Shown in pieces: positions 49,234 to 61,292 of a stretch of DNA of 64,000 nt. Source of the DNA: Bryum argenteum (lineage: Eukaryota > Streptophyta > Bryopsida > Bryales > Bryaceae); assembly GCA_037043015.1 (NCBI GenBank), contig CM073323.1, positions 7,812,001 to 7,876,000 on the forward strand. Direction: 5' to 3'. A program made the position numbers and the translations under genes. The notes under the pieces were generated by a model that ran no database searches, was not told where the DNA came from, and saw only the letters and a program-made list of their open reading frames with translations. Within the stretch, counting starts at the first letter, position 1; each line of letters starts with the position of its first letter.

Positions 49234-50567
49234 CTACCACTTGAAAAAGTGATGGGTCTTTATGGTGTCGTGAAGATGTTGTGCTGTTGGTCGATGCGAA
49301 GGATTTCCTTCCCAACAATGAAGTATAAGTCCTCTCACAGCCAAATCAAGGTCACTCGGTAATTTTGGTCGTCTTCCTTCAAGAACTATGTTGTAATCAT
49401 TCTGAGGGTGCCCATCAAAAGGTATGCAACCAGTTATTACTTCATAGCACAACATCCCAAAACTATAAATATCACTCTCTTTTGTAAACACCACTTCATG
49501 GCTGGGCACTCCCCTTCCCACTTGTTCAAGGATCTCAGGTGCTCTCCAAAATCCTGTACCCATTGCACCCAATGCACACTCAAAATCCATAAGATGACAC
49601 GGGATAATTCTTCCGAAATCGTCTTTAGATAAAAGCACATTTGATGCTTTTATGTCTCTGTGTACAACTCCATGCTCATGAAGTATTTTCATGTCCCGTG
49701 CAATAGATTGTAAGATGAGAAGGCCCGTGAAATTGTCAAAAGGTGGCCCATGGCTATTTGACCGCACCAACTTCAACATGGACTTGTCAATGAAAGCTCG
49801 CAAATCACACATACATCTCTCCATCACAAAAGCAAATCTATTTTTGTGAATACCCCCCCTTATAAATGCTCCTCCATATACCCTCTTAAAAGGATTCCAA
49901 GGAAAGGAGTCCTCTCCACATAAATCTTCAAGAGGCCATTGTTGCTTGAGGTCTCTCAAAGGTATGTTCATTTTGAATACCTTCGCCACAAGGTCAAAAT
50001 ATTTGTAATCTCCATATTTCATTTCAGCTTCAAAGATCTCCGCTTGGCCACCCTCGCCTATTTTCTCTTTCACAATCAAACCCTCAAACTTTGAAAAGAA
50101 ATCACCCCATCTTGCATCCTTCATTAATACCTCATCAAAGTACTCCCGGTTCTCCTCTCCAACCCTCACCATCTCAACATCATTCTTATCAATTACTTGA
50201 GTCCAATGTGCTTGTGTGCTCTCCAACTCGGTTTTCATGCCTTCAAACAAGTCATGAATGTGTGGAGAATAAAACGCGCATGATGATAACGGCGATGCCT
50301 TATGTGGGCAAGAGCAACTTTGATGACGAGGACAAGTCATATCCGTCTCACACCTCTTACAAGGCCGACAACCACTAAAACACAAACAAGAGAAGATGGA
50401 TGCATTAATATAACAAACCTCAACTTCAAACCAAACCATGACACACAACAAACAAAGACCTACGTCACATGACCTTACCTCCTCACTTCAAAAGGTAATA
50501 ATCCTACCGGCACCAATTCCTCGGCCAACTCTAACTCTTGTCTCGTGCTGCACACACAATTGCCCAT
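49234..50567 (-). CDS. Kinase D: membrane-tethered DFE-type protein kinase
   Basis: Exon 1 is 50567-50479 (MGNCVCSTRQELELAEEL) and exon 2 is 50374-49234; 409 residues. The intron is GTAAGG...TTTTAG as in the other copies. The Cys-rich segment is the most diverged of the four (GCRPCKRCETDMTCP), with extra cysteines. Catalytic elements are intact: GEGGQAEIFEA, VAK, HRDIKASNVL, LMDFECALGAMG and WRAPEIL. MERCMCDL replaces MERRVCDL in the hinge-proximal region. The tail after HRPT also differs, and kinase C-termini vary freely between paralogs. No frame breaks. Confidence 0.88.
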
Positions 50568-50929
50568 CGCTGCAGCACTCCTCGACTTACACTTCAGTTC
50601 ACAACTGGAATTACAATCACCACGACCACTTCAATCTGTGATAATACTCGCAAACTATATGACCATTTCCCAAAGTCGCTTCCCAAATTCAGCGCCCGAG
50701 TGAATCTGAACGTCTGTGCCCGTGAACGGTCTTACAATTCCAATCCATCAAATCTTCTGCAAGTTCGGATCATCCATCCATGATCAAGTCCCGCCATCCA
50801 TGTCAGTCCATATTCTTCAAGCTCTCAGTACAAATCCTAAATGATCCATAAAATTAAAAACAACCTGCAGACAACACAAGAAGCTTCCAGGAACTATACA
50901 CATCACGAACGAAGTATATTATTCAACGA

Positions 50930-51290
50930 ACCGGGCACTCGCCGACAACGTGCTAGAGTTCGATCCAAATCGTTTGCTGGCGGATAACGGTTCATTGGGC
51001 ACATACCTTGCCAGTAAAGATGATATCAGACCAGAAAATGAGCCCCTCCACGAAACCCTCGGCAGCAATGACCCGCTCCGACTCGCGCACATATTCCGCA
51101 CGGCCTGCTCGAGTGAGTTGAGTACCAACAGTCAGATGTGCTTGCAGACGTGGATATGCTCATCGATGTTGCAAAGAAGTGAAGTGGAACCGTCTCGTGT
51201 GAGGCTCCTCCAAAAGACCATAGCCACCCTCGCCTAGTCAACGTTACTGGCCATGGCCAAGTCCAAGTCCAGCATCTCCGCAAGTCGGTG
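50930..51290 (-). other. Exon-like module u2 of kinase D
   Basis: Diverged copy: the frame corresponding to LLLCNIDEHLP is broken by an insertion near 51180 and several substitutions, and the region around 51040 is shorter. The donor context ACATACCTTGCC is retained (51001-51012). Confidence 0.45.
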
Positions 51291-51439
51291 CGATCAAGCT
51301 ATGATCAAGTTCTGCCAATCATTGTAGTCCATGATCATCAAGATCTCAGACCAGATCTCAGAAGAAAAGCGCAAAAACTGTCACGAGACACCACAAGAAG
51401 CTCCTAAAACCTCTACCCAGCACAACAGAGCAAGTTGAG

Positions 51440-51860
51440 CCCAACACAACACTTGCATCTATGCAAAGAGATCAACCCACCAACTGCACAACGCAACCGA
51501 TTGTAGATGCGATAACGGCTCAGTGATCACATACCTTGCCAGGCACAGATGATATCAGATCGCTCTGAAACTTAGTCTCAACCAGAAAATGAGCCACTCC
51601 ACAAAACCCTCTGCGGCAATAGATCCGCTCCAACTTGCCCAAAGGACCTGTGCGATTACGACGAGAGCCGCGTGCGCACAACCAGACTGACGTGCTTGCA
51701 GTTTGAGAGAAGCCCGCCGACGTTGCAGCGATGTGGAGTGGATCCGCGTCGAAGGAGCATCTTCCAGAAACCATAGCCAATCGGCTGCTTCGTCAACGCG
51801 GTTTAGGCCTTCCCAAGTCCAGCATCTTCTTACCCTGCCTGTCCACCAACTTGTCTGCAC
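51440..51860 (-). other. Exon-like module u1 of kinase D
   Basis: Contains WASWSGSIAAEGFVEWLIFW in a 101-codon minus-strand frame, which is the best-preserved u1 for comparison with u2 (SWSGFIAAEGFMEELIFW). The donor sits near 51540. Confidence 0.45.
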
Positions 51861-51929
51861 AAGACCAACCTACTGATTCAAGTTTCAAAATGTTCTGTTT
51901 ATTCCTGGTTATCGCACTATTATGAGTAT

Positions 51930-54789
51930 TTTCCAAGTGACATTTTAAATCGCAAACAAAATATCTAGGCTCTAAAAGAACTACAGTAGTTTGTTGCAAG
52001 CCAATAAAATAGTGGGGTGAAGGGAAAGAGAGGATTTTAATAACACGTAAAGGTGCAACATTGTATGTTTAGGCAATGCAAATTAAGAGAGATCAAACAT
52101 TGTTGAAGTACTAATATCAATTCAACATCAATTCAATCTCCTTTGATTTTGTGATTGATTGCTAATAAAAACTTACAATAGTGTGAGAGTCAAAATTCAT
52201 GGAGTGCCTCCTTTCATAGTTGTTGAGTGTATTCATTTTAGTGAGATTAGTATAGGCCGTTGCAGTATATTTATCAAAGAATATTATGCATCCACAAAAG
52301 GAACTTGTGGTCTAATACATAATAATTTCCAAATAATCCATATTTGAATTTATTAATTTACTTTTAATTGCATATGAACTTTGGTTTGATTTTGTTCAAA
52401 CATAGGCACTATAATTATTAGAGAAAATGATATTCTTCTTTCGTACAATTGAGAATACCATGAAATAGGTACTTGGATGAAAAAGTATTGGTTAATCTGT
52501 CAAAAAATTGAAAAATCTAGGAATTTTCCACTCTTGATATTCTTGTATCTTTAAAATCACGATGTTGTAGTAGTGAGAACTTGGATAGGCGGTATGCAAT
52601 GGAGGTGTATAAGCTAGTTGGAGTTTGTGTCATAAAAGTGACGATAAATTGTTGATATTTTTCAAAGGTTTAAGGATGTGAATGTTGATGTTATAATCAA
52701 TTTAATATGTTGAATTAACTTTCAAGCAAAATCTACTACTTCAAGTCCATTTGTAAATTAGACGTTGATGATCAAGTTAAAATGAACTTTTGACCTGAAT
52801 TAAGTGAGTTATTTCCTATAATTATCCATTTTATGCAAACTCAAGCATAAGTAAGGAGCATGTCAAGAGTTCATAATTTGGCCACTTTGATTTAAGTATT
52901 CATAAGGGGTTAGCACATGAAGAGGCTTATGGGAAATAATTCAAATAAAGGAGACAATACAACCATAGAAAATTTGTTCATACATATACTATTGACACCT
53001 TCGTACATGTATTATAGTTTACTATTTTACTAAACCCCTAAGTGCCCCTACTCCTTCGAGGGACTCAAAAACCATTTACAACCTCCATCGTTGTTCAAAG
53101 TTAAAGCAATTCATAAGAAATTTCAACATACAAACTTGCACTATGAGACCTTCAAAATAAGTTTACCTATCATATAATCAAATTGTTACATGTTAGAAGG
53201 TGAATATATTGAACAATATTATAATGCTTAACTATCATCTCAAGTAGGAGGGTTTAACTTCCAAGGCCTGCAGTAATTGCTTAAACCCTATATGAGTTGA
53301 CTAATTTGTAGCAAAAACTGAACATTGTCTACAAAAGTGTCATAAGTAGAATGTAATGTAAATTATATAGATCTCAATTGTACAATCTTGTAATAACAAA
53401 TTTTACATCATGTGGGTGAAAGTTTGAGTAATGAGGCTTCATAACTCCAAGGTTGCAAGATTGCGGTTGTAAAGTTTTTTGAAATCAACTAATGAATCAT
53501 AGAGATTGATGCCAAGTACACCTTAATAGCATTTCTCATGTTCCACCCCCTAACAATTCAAGTGTTGTTTGGACTTCCAAAACCAAAAGCTGCAATTTTC
53601 TACCACCTTCTTAGAAATGAGGTATGGGCAAATTCTATACTTCTTCTTTGTAGTTTCAACCGTGAAATTTCAATCCCACCTACTATTTATAGTATCATGT
53701 AAATAGTAGGTGAGTATGTCAACAGCTGAATATGCACCATTTGTGGCATTCAGAACATTCAAAGTCAGTGCAAAAGTCTTTTTGGGCATTCTTCGAGAGA
53801 TATGAGTCAAATTTCCCCCCTATGAGTAATCAAGTTGGGTATTCTCAAGCAGAATTTTAGAGACTTGTTTTACTTTTATGAACTTCATGCAAACTATTTT
53901 CTAGAAGAAGGCCAAGAAACAAAATCATAGGAAAACATGCATCTTATAAGATATATTTGGTTCAAGACAAATACGAACGGCAAGCACCTCTCTTTACAAG
54001 TTTGTGAATTTTAAGAAATGTTTCTTTTGCAAATATTCCGAAATCTTGAATTTTGAAAGAAATAACTTTGAAATTACTAGAATTTTGCAAAATAATTTTT
54101 GAAATTTTTAGAGGGTGCCCCCATAAAATTGGCAAGCTCTTTCAGGTGGGTCACTTCACAACTTAAGTATTGATATGTTTATGGACATATTCCAAAAAGC
54201 AAACTTCAAGAAAGAATAAGTTTAAACTACCGGTTCTAGACTTGAAACCTAAAGTTTCTAATGAAGATTTTGAATTCAAAAAATGGCTTTGCCTATTTTA
54301 CCACATACACTTTGCATTATAGGGAGTAACAAATAAAAATCTTGGGAAATTTATTACATTCAACCTCTTTACGCATGGTGTCTCAAATACCAAAAAGTTG
54401 TTCAGGTGGCAGTGGATATTTAGGGGTTAACTTTCACCAATGAACTATTAATATATTTGCAAACAAAGGCAGATGGGCAACTCTGGAAAAAACATAGGTT
54501 CTATGGTCATAATTATATAGTTCATGTTTGTGAAGCAAGGGTCAAGTTGATGTATGAGAATGTTTAGGGAAGCGCTCAAGAGTGCATGCTTTCTCAAAGA
54601 ATTATAAGTTCTTCTCGTCTCGACAAGCCAACTTGCGATTACAATTTATCATTTGTATTACACAATTTGAATCATCACCATTGCATATGGTGATGTACTC
54701 AATAACCGATTTTCCTAATGTATAAAATCAAATGGAGGAAAAGACAAAATTCAAAGTATATATTGTCCAAGACATGATTGCACGGGTGT
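51930..54789. repeat. Z spacer of unit 4
   Basis: Homologous to 31900-35055. It includes the old shared TTAA element (about 53555-54426). No genes. Confidence 0.5.
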
Positions 54790-54793
54790 TTAA

Positions 54794-55764
54794 CCCCTAA
54801 ACGTCCCTAGTGTCGAAAAACGACATTTTGGATGAAGGGCAGAAACTTTGAAGAGCCATAACTTCTTCATCCAAACTCCGTTTTTGACAAAATCACTTGG
54901 GTTAGGTCACAAATCAAGTCTAGTTTATGCAGTAAAAATTGCAGACTCATAAAATAAAGTATGAATAAATAGCATGGATTTTAGTGAAGGCAGCTTTTGT
55001 TTTTGGGTTTTCAAACATTTGGCATGTTTTACCATTGCAAGCCAATTATGTGAAATCTAAAATAGTTTTTCATGAATTTTTTTCATAGGTTTGATATTTA
55101 GATGCATCCCAACAACTTTGTAGTTGGAAGTTTTTTGATCTAGATAACTTTGGTATTGGCTTTGCAATGATGTTTCTACGATGAAAAAAGTGAAAAAATG
55201 GATTATTGAAGAGCTAGAACTCCTTCATCCACCGTTAGATTTTGACTTTATTTTTTGGGATGGATTCCAATTATAGTCTATTTTCAGTGGTAGAAACCTT
55301 AACCCAATCGAGGATGTATTGAAGAAAAGGCATGGATTTGAGTGCGAGGGATCTAGTTTTGGACTATTTTTCCTTTGTAAAATTTTTGGCAGTTTTCACG
55401 ACTACAAGAGTACTATTTGAGCCAAGATTTTTTTTTTGGTGATTTTTTTTGGTACAAGAGTGTATTTGAGATGAAGATGAACATCTTTCTAGTTGCTGAT
55501 TTTTTTATTGCAAATTTCATGTTGGTAGTATTTTCACTTCAAAGTGGAAATGATAGGTATTTTGTGGCCTGTTTTGCGCACTAATATGTTATGATCTCGC
55601 AATCTACAAGGTCCCATGAGTCAAGTTTTGGTCCACATGATTTACTACAAGTCTATTACAATTTTGTACGGTTGAGATCTGAATAGCTTATCTTTATTTT
55701 CACCTATAGCACTTTTTTTGAAAATGAGTTTTTTGGCTAAAAATACCCCAAGGACGTCTAGGGA
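54794..55764. mobile_element. TTAA-type TIR element, 971 bp
   Basis: Begins CCCCTAAACGTCC and ends GGACGTCTAGGGA, with TTAA at 54790-54793 and 55765-55768. Unit 3 has a single TTAA (35056-35059) between the same flanks (GGTGT and ACCCCGAAGG). It lies inverted relative to its relative 56580-57549, only 0.8 kb away. Confidence 0.9.
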
Positions 55765-56579
55765 TTAAATCCCGAAGGTCCAAGCAAGCCTAATAGCTAT
55801 TTGCGATTTTCAGAAAACCTTGAGCACATGAAAATGGATTTGGACATTGTAATTTGCTATGAAGTTATAGTCGAGTTTACGACACTTTCAATTTAACTAG
55901 ACAAATTAATTAACCAAAAATATACACAATTAGGAAGACTTAATTCACAATTTACCATTCTTTGCAACAATCTCAATGTTAAATCTAGCATGGATTTTTG
56001 AAGTGAGTGTACAAGGTTATTTTTGAAATCCGTGAGTTGATCCTTTGGATATTTGTCTTCTTAAGTGTGTATTGTAGTCGTTTGATAAGGATTTTGGACG
56101 CTTACCGCTTCAAGGCCCACACACTCTTTTTATAGTTTATGGATGGTACGGACCACGCTTCCTTCGACCGTCGTCAACAACTTTTCAATGTCCAAATAAA
56201 TATATGGTGTACGTATGAAGTGTACGATTGTGTAACGCGAATGAAACAATAGAGCTCTGGAAGCTTCTAAAGCACTTCCTATTTCAAATCCAATGCAGAA
56301 TTACAATCTTAATGGTGACTCCAAATTAAATTACCGTGTCATTTAGTACCAAAAGCCAATACTAGTTATATGTTCAGGCAGTAATTTGTAGTGAGTGGTT
56401 CATGGAGATGCATATAGTTTTATTGTTCTCTACCTTATCAACATCATTTGAAAGGGGATTGGGAGTGTGTAGCTGTTGAGATCTCTGAAGCAGTTGCATT
56501 GGCTATGGTCAGAGAATGGAACCATTGCAGAAGGTACCGGATTCCTCCAACCCGCCACTATTGTCAGCCGTGGTATTAA

Positions 56580-57549
56580 CCCCAAAACGTCCCAGCCTAT
56601 TTTTAGCAGAAAAGCACATTTCCATAGAATTCGTCATAGATAAAAATGAAGAGAAGCTATTAAGATCTCAACCGTACAAACTTGTAATGGACTTATCGAA
56701 GAGCATGTGGACCAAAATTTGAGTCATGAGGCCTTATAGATCGAGAGATCATAACATAATAATACTAAAAACAAACTGCAAAATTTCTTCATTTTCACTT
56801 TGAGGTTGAAATGCTACCAATATACCTATTGCAATGAAAAAATCACCAACTAGAAAGATGTTCACCTTCATCTTAATAATTCCTTTACCCAACAAAAATT
56901 CATCAAAAAAATTTCTTGGCTCAAATAAAAGCCATGCAATGGTAAAAACTGCCAAAAATTTTACAAAGGAAAAATAGTACAAAATTGGACCCTTTGCATT
57001 CAATTTCATGCCTTATCTTCAAAACATCTTCGATCTTGTTAAGGTTTCTACCACCTAGACTAGACTCTAATTGGAGGCTATCCCAAAAATTAAGTTGAAA
57101 TCCAACGGTGGATGAGGGAGATATAGCTCCTCAAATATCATCCATTTTCTCACTTTTTTTGTTGACAAAACATCATTGCAAAGCCAATAGCAAATCATTT
57201 GGATCAAAAAACTTCTCATTCCAAAGTTGTTAATAATCACCTTAAGATCATGACCATGAAAAAAAAAATCATTAAAACTATTTTTGGTTTCACATAATTG
57301 GCTTGCAATGGTAATACATGCCCCATGCTTGGAAACCCAAAAACAAGAGCTGTCTTCACTAAAGTGCATTTCATTAATTCATACTTTATTGTATGGGCTT
57401 GCAAATTTTACAACACAAACTAGACTTGATTTGGAACCTAACCCAAGTGATTTCATCCAAAACGGACCTTGGATGAAGAAGATATGGCTATTCGAAGTTT
57501 CTGCCCTCCATCCAAAATGTAGAAAAACGACATTGGGGACGTTTAGGGG
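56580..57549. mobile_element. TTAA-type TIR element, 970 bp
   Basis: Begins CCCCAAAACGTCCC and ends GGGGACGTTTAGGGG, flanked by TTAA (56576-56579, 57550-57553). The unit 3 counterpart reads GTGGTATTAGTATGAG near 36090-36105, so nothing is inserted there. The interior is close to 14417-15391. Confidence 0.87.
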
Positions 57550-57553
57550 TTAA

Positions 57554-57834
57554 GGTAGAGTGTCCTATAAGCACCAACTTAAGAGATCTGACCTATTTTT
57601 AGCACTAGTAAATTCAAAATCAAATTATGACCGCATTTGAAATAGGTTTTCGGGAGGATTGCAAAAATTTGCAACATGTAATTCGCATTTGTGAATTTTA
57701 TACAAAATTCCAAAGTGCTAAGTAAGATTTGACCCAAATGCGTTATATACAAATGAGGTACATTTGTATTTTCATAATCTACAAATGAGGTACATATCGC
57801 TTTTGGGTACAGAGCGCTTTTAGGACTGCCTACC
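57554..57834. mobile_element. MITE with GGTAG inverted repeats, 281 bp
   Basis: Starts GGTAGAGTGTCCTATAAGC and ends GCGCTTTTAGGACTGCCTACC, imperfect inverted repeats of about 20 bp. It abuts the right TTAA of the previous element and is missing from unit 3. The target duplication is unclear. Confidence 0.6.
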
Positions 57835-58050
57835 ATAGCATGAGTGGTTCTTTCAATGCCTTCAAGAGTGTGTTCCATGCTCCCCATAGTAGTAGGTAAG
57901 CTTCTATACATTTATCACTTTTTATTACATTCCTTTATTGCAAGGCTGGATTCCACATTGCATTTTCGTAATGAGGAGGATGTGGTATCTACTCATGTTT
58001 GAGTGGTGTTTACCTCCGTAGTTCACCTGACAATGGTGAGGGGTTCTTAA

Positions 58051-58976
58051 CCCCTAAACTACCAAGGCCTCCGATTAAGAGATTTGCGATTTCGGGCAGT
58101 TTAAGTTAAGATGTTCAAAGTAATATTTTTGCCTAAAATTTTTAGTGGATGTTCCCTATACTACAAGGTGTATGTGGGAAAATTTGCAAAGTCAAACTCC
58201 TCCTATGGAGTTCTCAAACGCAAATTTTAGTTTTCAGCCTTAGGGCGGGCAGAAAAAAACTTTTTATTTTTACCTTTTTTTTTTAATTTAAAAAAAAAAA
58301 TCTTTTCTTGATTGATTTTGTACTAAGGTTTCCAAGTGACCCAAGTTGAAACTTTTACCAATCCTACAAGGGCACCCTTCAAAAATTACAAGAGCTAGAT
58401 TCAAAGTTTTCTTTGATATTTCCATTTTTTGTTTCAAAATTTGCCAAGATTTGAGATTTTGGAATTTTTGGAATTTCTTTTTTCTTGAAATTCACAAACT
58501 CAAGAAGGTATATACTCACCGTTCATTTTTCCCCTAAACCATATACAATAAATGTGGTGCATGTTTTACCAAATCCTTGATTTCTACCTTCTTGTAGTAA
58601 ATAAATTGCATGAAGGTTCAAAAAGCAAAATGAGTGTCTAAAATTTTGCATGGGCATGCCCAACTTAGTTATATACATGGAAAAGAATATGAGCTAGATG
58701 TTTAAACTAATAAGCATCACGTTTTCCTTTGCACAAAGTCGACTATGTTTGCTGGAAAAAAAACTGCATCAATTTTGAATGTTATGATCTTACAAATGGC
58801 TACAATCCAACAATTGAAATTTCAGCCACTACCTCTAATAATATTTCTCTTCAAGATCATACGGTTGAAAGTTTCAAAAAGTGTAAAAAATATTCTCACA
58901 CTCCAAAGTTTACAAGGTGGTATGGAATTGTAATTTTGGAGTTTGGAGCTCACAAAACACCATAGTAGTTTAGGGC
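58051..58976. mobile_element. TTAA-type TIR element, 926 bp, inside a SINE
   Basis: Begins CCCCTAAACTACC and ends GTAGTTTAGGGC, with TTAA at 58047-58050 and 58977-58980. The unit 3 SINE has GGGGTTCTTAAATCTC uninterrupted (36299-36314), a precise empty site. The element at the window start belongs to the same family. Confidence 0.9.
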
Positions 58977-59029
58977 TTAAATCTCGTTGTATAGGCCCTT
59001 GAGAGAATATTATGTTGGATATCTCTAGG

Positions 59030-60467
59030 CCACTAGTGACTAGGTAGGAGTTAGCATAGTGTCCACTCCAAGAGGAGGTAGTAATTCCACCATTGGTGTT
59101 ATGACCTTCGGGCATGGATTCAAGGATAGGTCAAACCGACACTCTATTCATGCGTGCCTCAAAATTTTATGGACTTTATCTTCTTCATTTAAAGCATTGA
59201 GTTGAAATGTAAGAGTCATTTTTTATTTATTTCATTTTTCATTTTTCAAATATAAAAGCCTTCTATCAATTTATCTGATTTATTTTGATTTATGAATAAA
59301 TGAACCACATATAAAAACAAAAAAAAGAATAGTACATGTATAGGATTGTGTTCTTCCTTGTATCATTTCTAAGTCGAGAATTCCTAATTTGATAAGGTTC
59401 ATGTTTCATATAACTAAGGTACACATCATCACTTGTGGTTACAATCATGACTGTCACCCTATTTACAATATTCCTTCATAAATAAGTAGGTAGCTTTGTT
59501 TTCACATTATAAAAAATAGGCCTTAGAAGGCCAACTGAATTTCACCCCCCCCCCCCACCTATCTCTACGCGCTGTAGTCACACGCAAGAACATGGAAGTT
59601 CCTTAAATAATTTTGATGTATGAATAAATTACAAGAGGAATTAACTCAGTTTAGAAAAGATGACCTAGAAGTAGGTTAAGAATCTCTTTTCTCATACAAC
59701 ATTGATGAACTTAAAAAGACCAATCTAATTCCTTACGACCCCAACAAAAGTAAGATTCAATCCTCACATTGGACATGCTAAAAAATTATCCAAATTATTA
59801 AGTGTACCTTCACCTTATTGCTTATCACAAAAATCAGACACAAAAATCACACATGCTGACATATACATCCCTATTACATAAATGATGAAGCAATTAAATT
59901 TTTCCACAAAATGAAGTTTGGATGTAGAATTGTTGAAGTGTATCCAAAAAGGAAGAGGCATACAGAGACACCCAGATATGCACACCAATACTTTGTTATC
60001 TAAACATAATACACAAATTACTTTTCTATACAACCATATTCACATTAAATATTGCCAATAGACTCATCAACTCAATTGAGACGATTCATCTAAAAGTTTG
60101 ATAGAGTGCACAATATTTAGTTATTGACATAATATAGAGAGTCTACTGTAACACTCATTCACTCCACGATGCATAGTCGTGGGGGATGCCATCATCCATC
60201 CATCCATCCCTTCACGTCGCTGTCGGTGGAGTTTCATCGTTCCGCGTACATCCGGAAGGCGCTCTCCCGGGTATTGATGTGCCCATCTAACCGTTTGCGC
60301 TGTCAAGGGCCGAGTCAACCCCGCCCATTCATTCGGGGTTAGTAAGTGGTAAGTAGTAAGTTGGTGGTGACTGGTTTGCTGCCGTGCCCTCTTCCCCCCT
60401 CGCTCGGCCTTCACTCATTCGTCCATTAAGAAGCCTGATTCAGTAATTGGGTGTACCTGCACATAAT
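59030..60467. repeat. Near-identical 1.4-kb duplicate, copy 2
   Basis: Partner of 36360-37795. The homology stops at ACCTGCACATAAT (about 60457-60467), after which the sequence is Helitron-derived and then unique. This is the right boundary of the tandem array. Confidence 0.8.
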
Positions 60468-60481
60468 ATATATATTCTTGT

Positions 60482-60514
<33 letters not shown>

Positions 60515-60620
60515 CACATAATCCAAAAAAAATTAAAAAAGGGTTGGTTGGTAGGTTTGTATGTTGATAGGTTGATAAGTTGGTGGGAATGAAGGATCAC
60601 CGTACAATGATTTATTGGCT
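60468..60620 (-). mobile_element. Helitron-like fragment with poly-T
   Basis: A T homopolymer (about 60484-60514), then CACATAATCC, GTTGGTAGGTTTG units and GATCACCGTACAATGATTTAT, matching 40040-40150. No 3' hairpin remains. Confidence 0.55.
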
Positions 60621-61097
60621 CTGTCATCTGACAGAGTCTTTGTATTGAGCGCCGCGACGGGTTTCTAAAAAGGTCCAATGACCTATCTCCTTGTGCGTTC
60701 ACACCTACACAAGCAGTTTCTCTCTCTAAGGTACAAGCCTTTTCTCTCTTACCGTTTTTTTTCCTCAGTGCAGCTCTTCGTCGTTGCAGCAGTAGCTGCT
60801 GTCCCCCTTGCCTTGCCCCTGCTCCCTTGGTCCTTCTCCTTCCTGTGCCCCTGCTCCCGAGTGTGCGCGCTCTCTTTTGCTTTTGCGCTTCTAGTTTGCT
60901 TGCTGTGCGTGCTTGCTGTAGGGTTTGCAGGGATTGGCAATTGTTGCTATTAGGGCACGGAATGACGGGCGGTGGTGACGACACAGAGTCAGAGTGAGGA
61001 GGTTTGCGCGTATGTTGCAAGCGAGATTAGGGTTGGAAGAAGAGCGAAGAGTGGTTTGTACGAGCGAGCGATGGTATGCCGATCTTGAGGAGAGTCA

Positions 61098-61226
61098 ATG
61101 GGAGGAGCGTTGGCGGAAGCCGCCGTGTCGTCGAAGCTACCTAATCTTTTTGGGGTTACCGTGAACGCGCCCAGAGCCAGTCTGCTGGACGTGGCCAGCC
61201 TTCTGGCTCTGTTAGGCGTATTGTAG
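61098..61226 (+). other. 42-codon ORF in frame with the TIR ORF
   Basis: An ATG in good context opens a frame beginning MGGALAEAAVSS and ends at TAG 61224-61226. From there the frame is open into the TIR start at 61293. This is either an upstream ORF, or the true N-terminus with a premature stop. MGG would permit N-myristoylation. Confidence 0.4.
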
Positions 61227-61292
61227 CGGATTCGAGAACACAGCAAGTCAGCATGCAGCTGCAATGCCGTTGCCGAGCCTGCTTCAAGCTCC

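Noticed and set aside
14413..57553. CCCTAAA strings resembling plant telomere repeats
   Set aside because: They occur once per element end, inside the TIR CCCCTAAACG, and are never tandem, so they are not interstitial telomeric repeats.
60678..60953. 91-codon hydrophobic plus-strand ORF before the TIR gene
   Set aside because: Low-complexity Leu/Ala/Val/Phe frame in a pyrimidine-rich leader, with no domain or conservation; better read as 5' UTR.
60514..61020. 168-codon minus-strand ORF
   Set aside because: It runs from GC-rich single-copy leader DNA into a Helitron fragment and poly-T, so it is a chance chimera.
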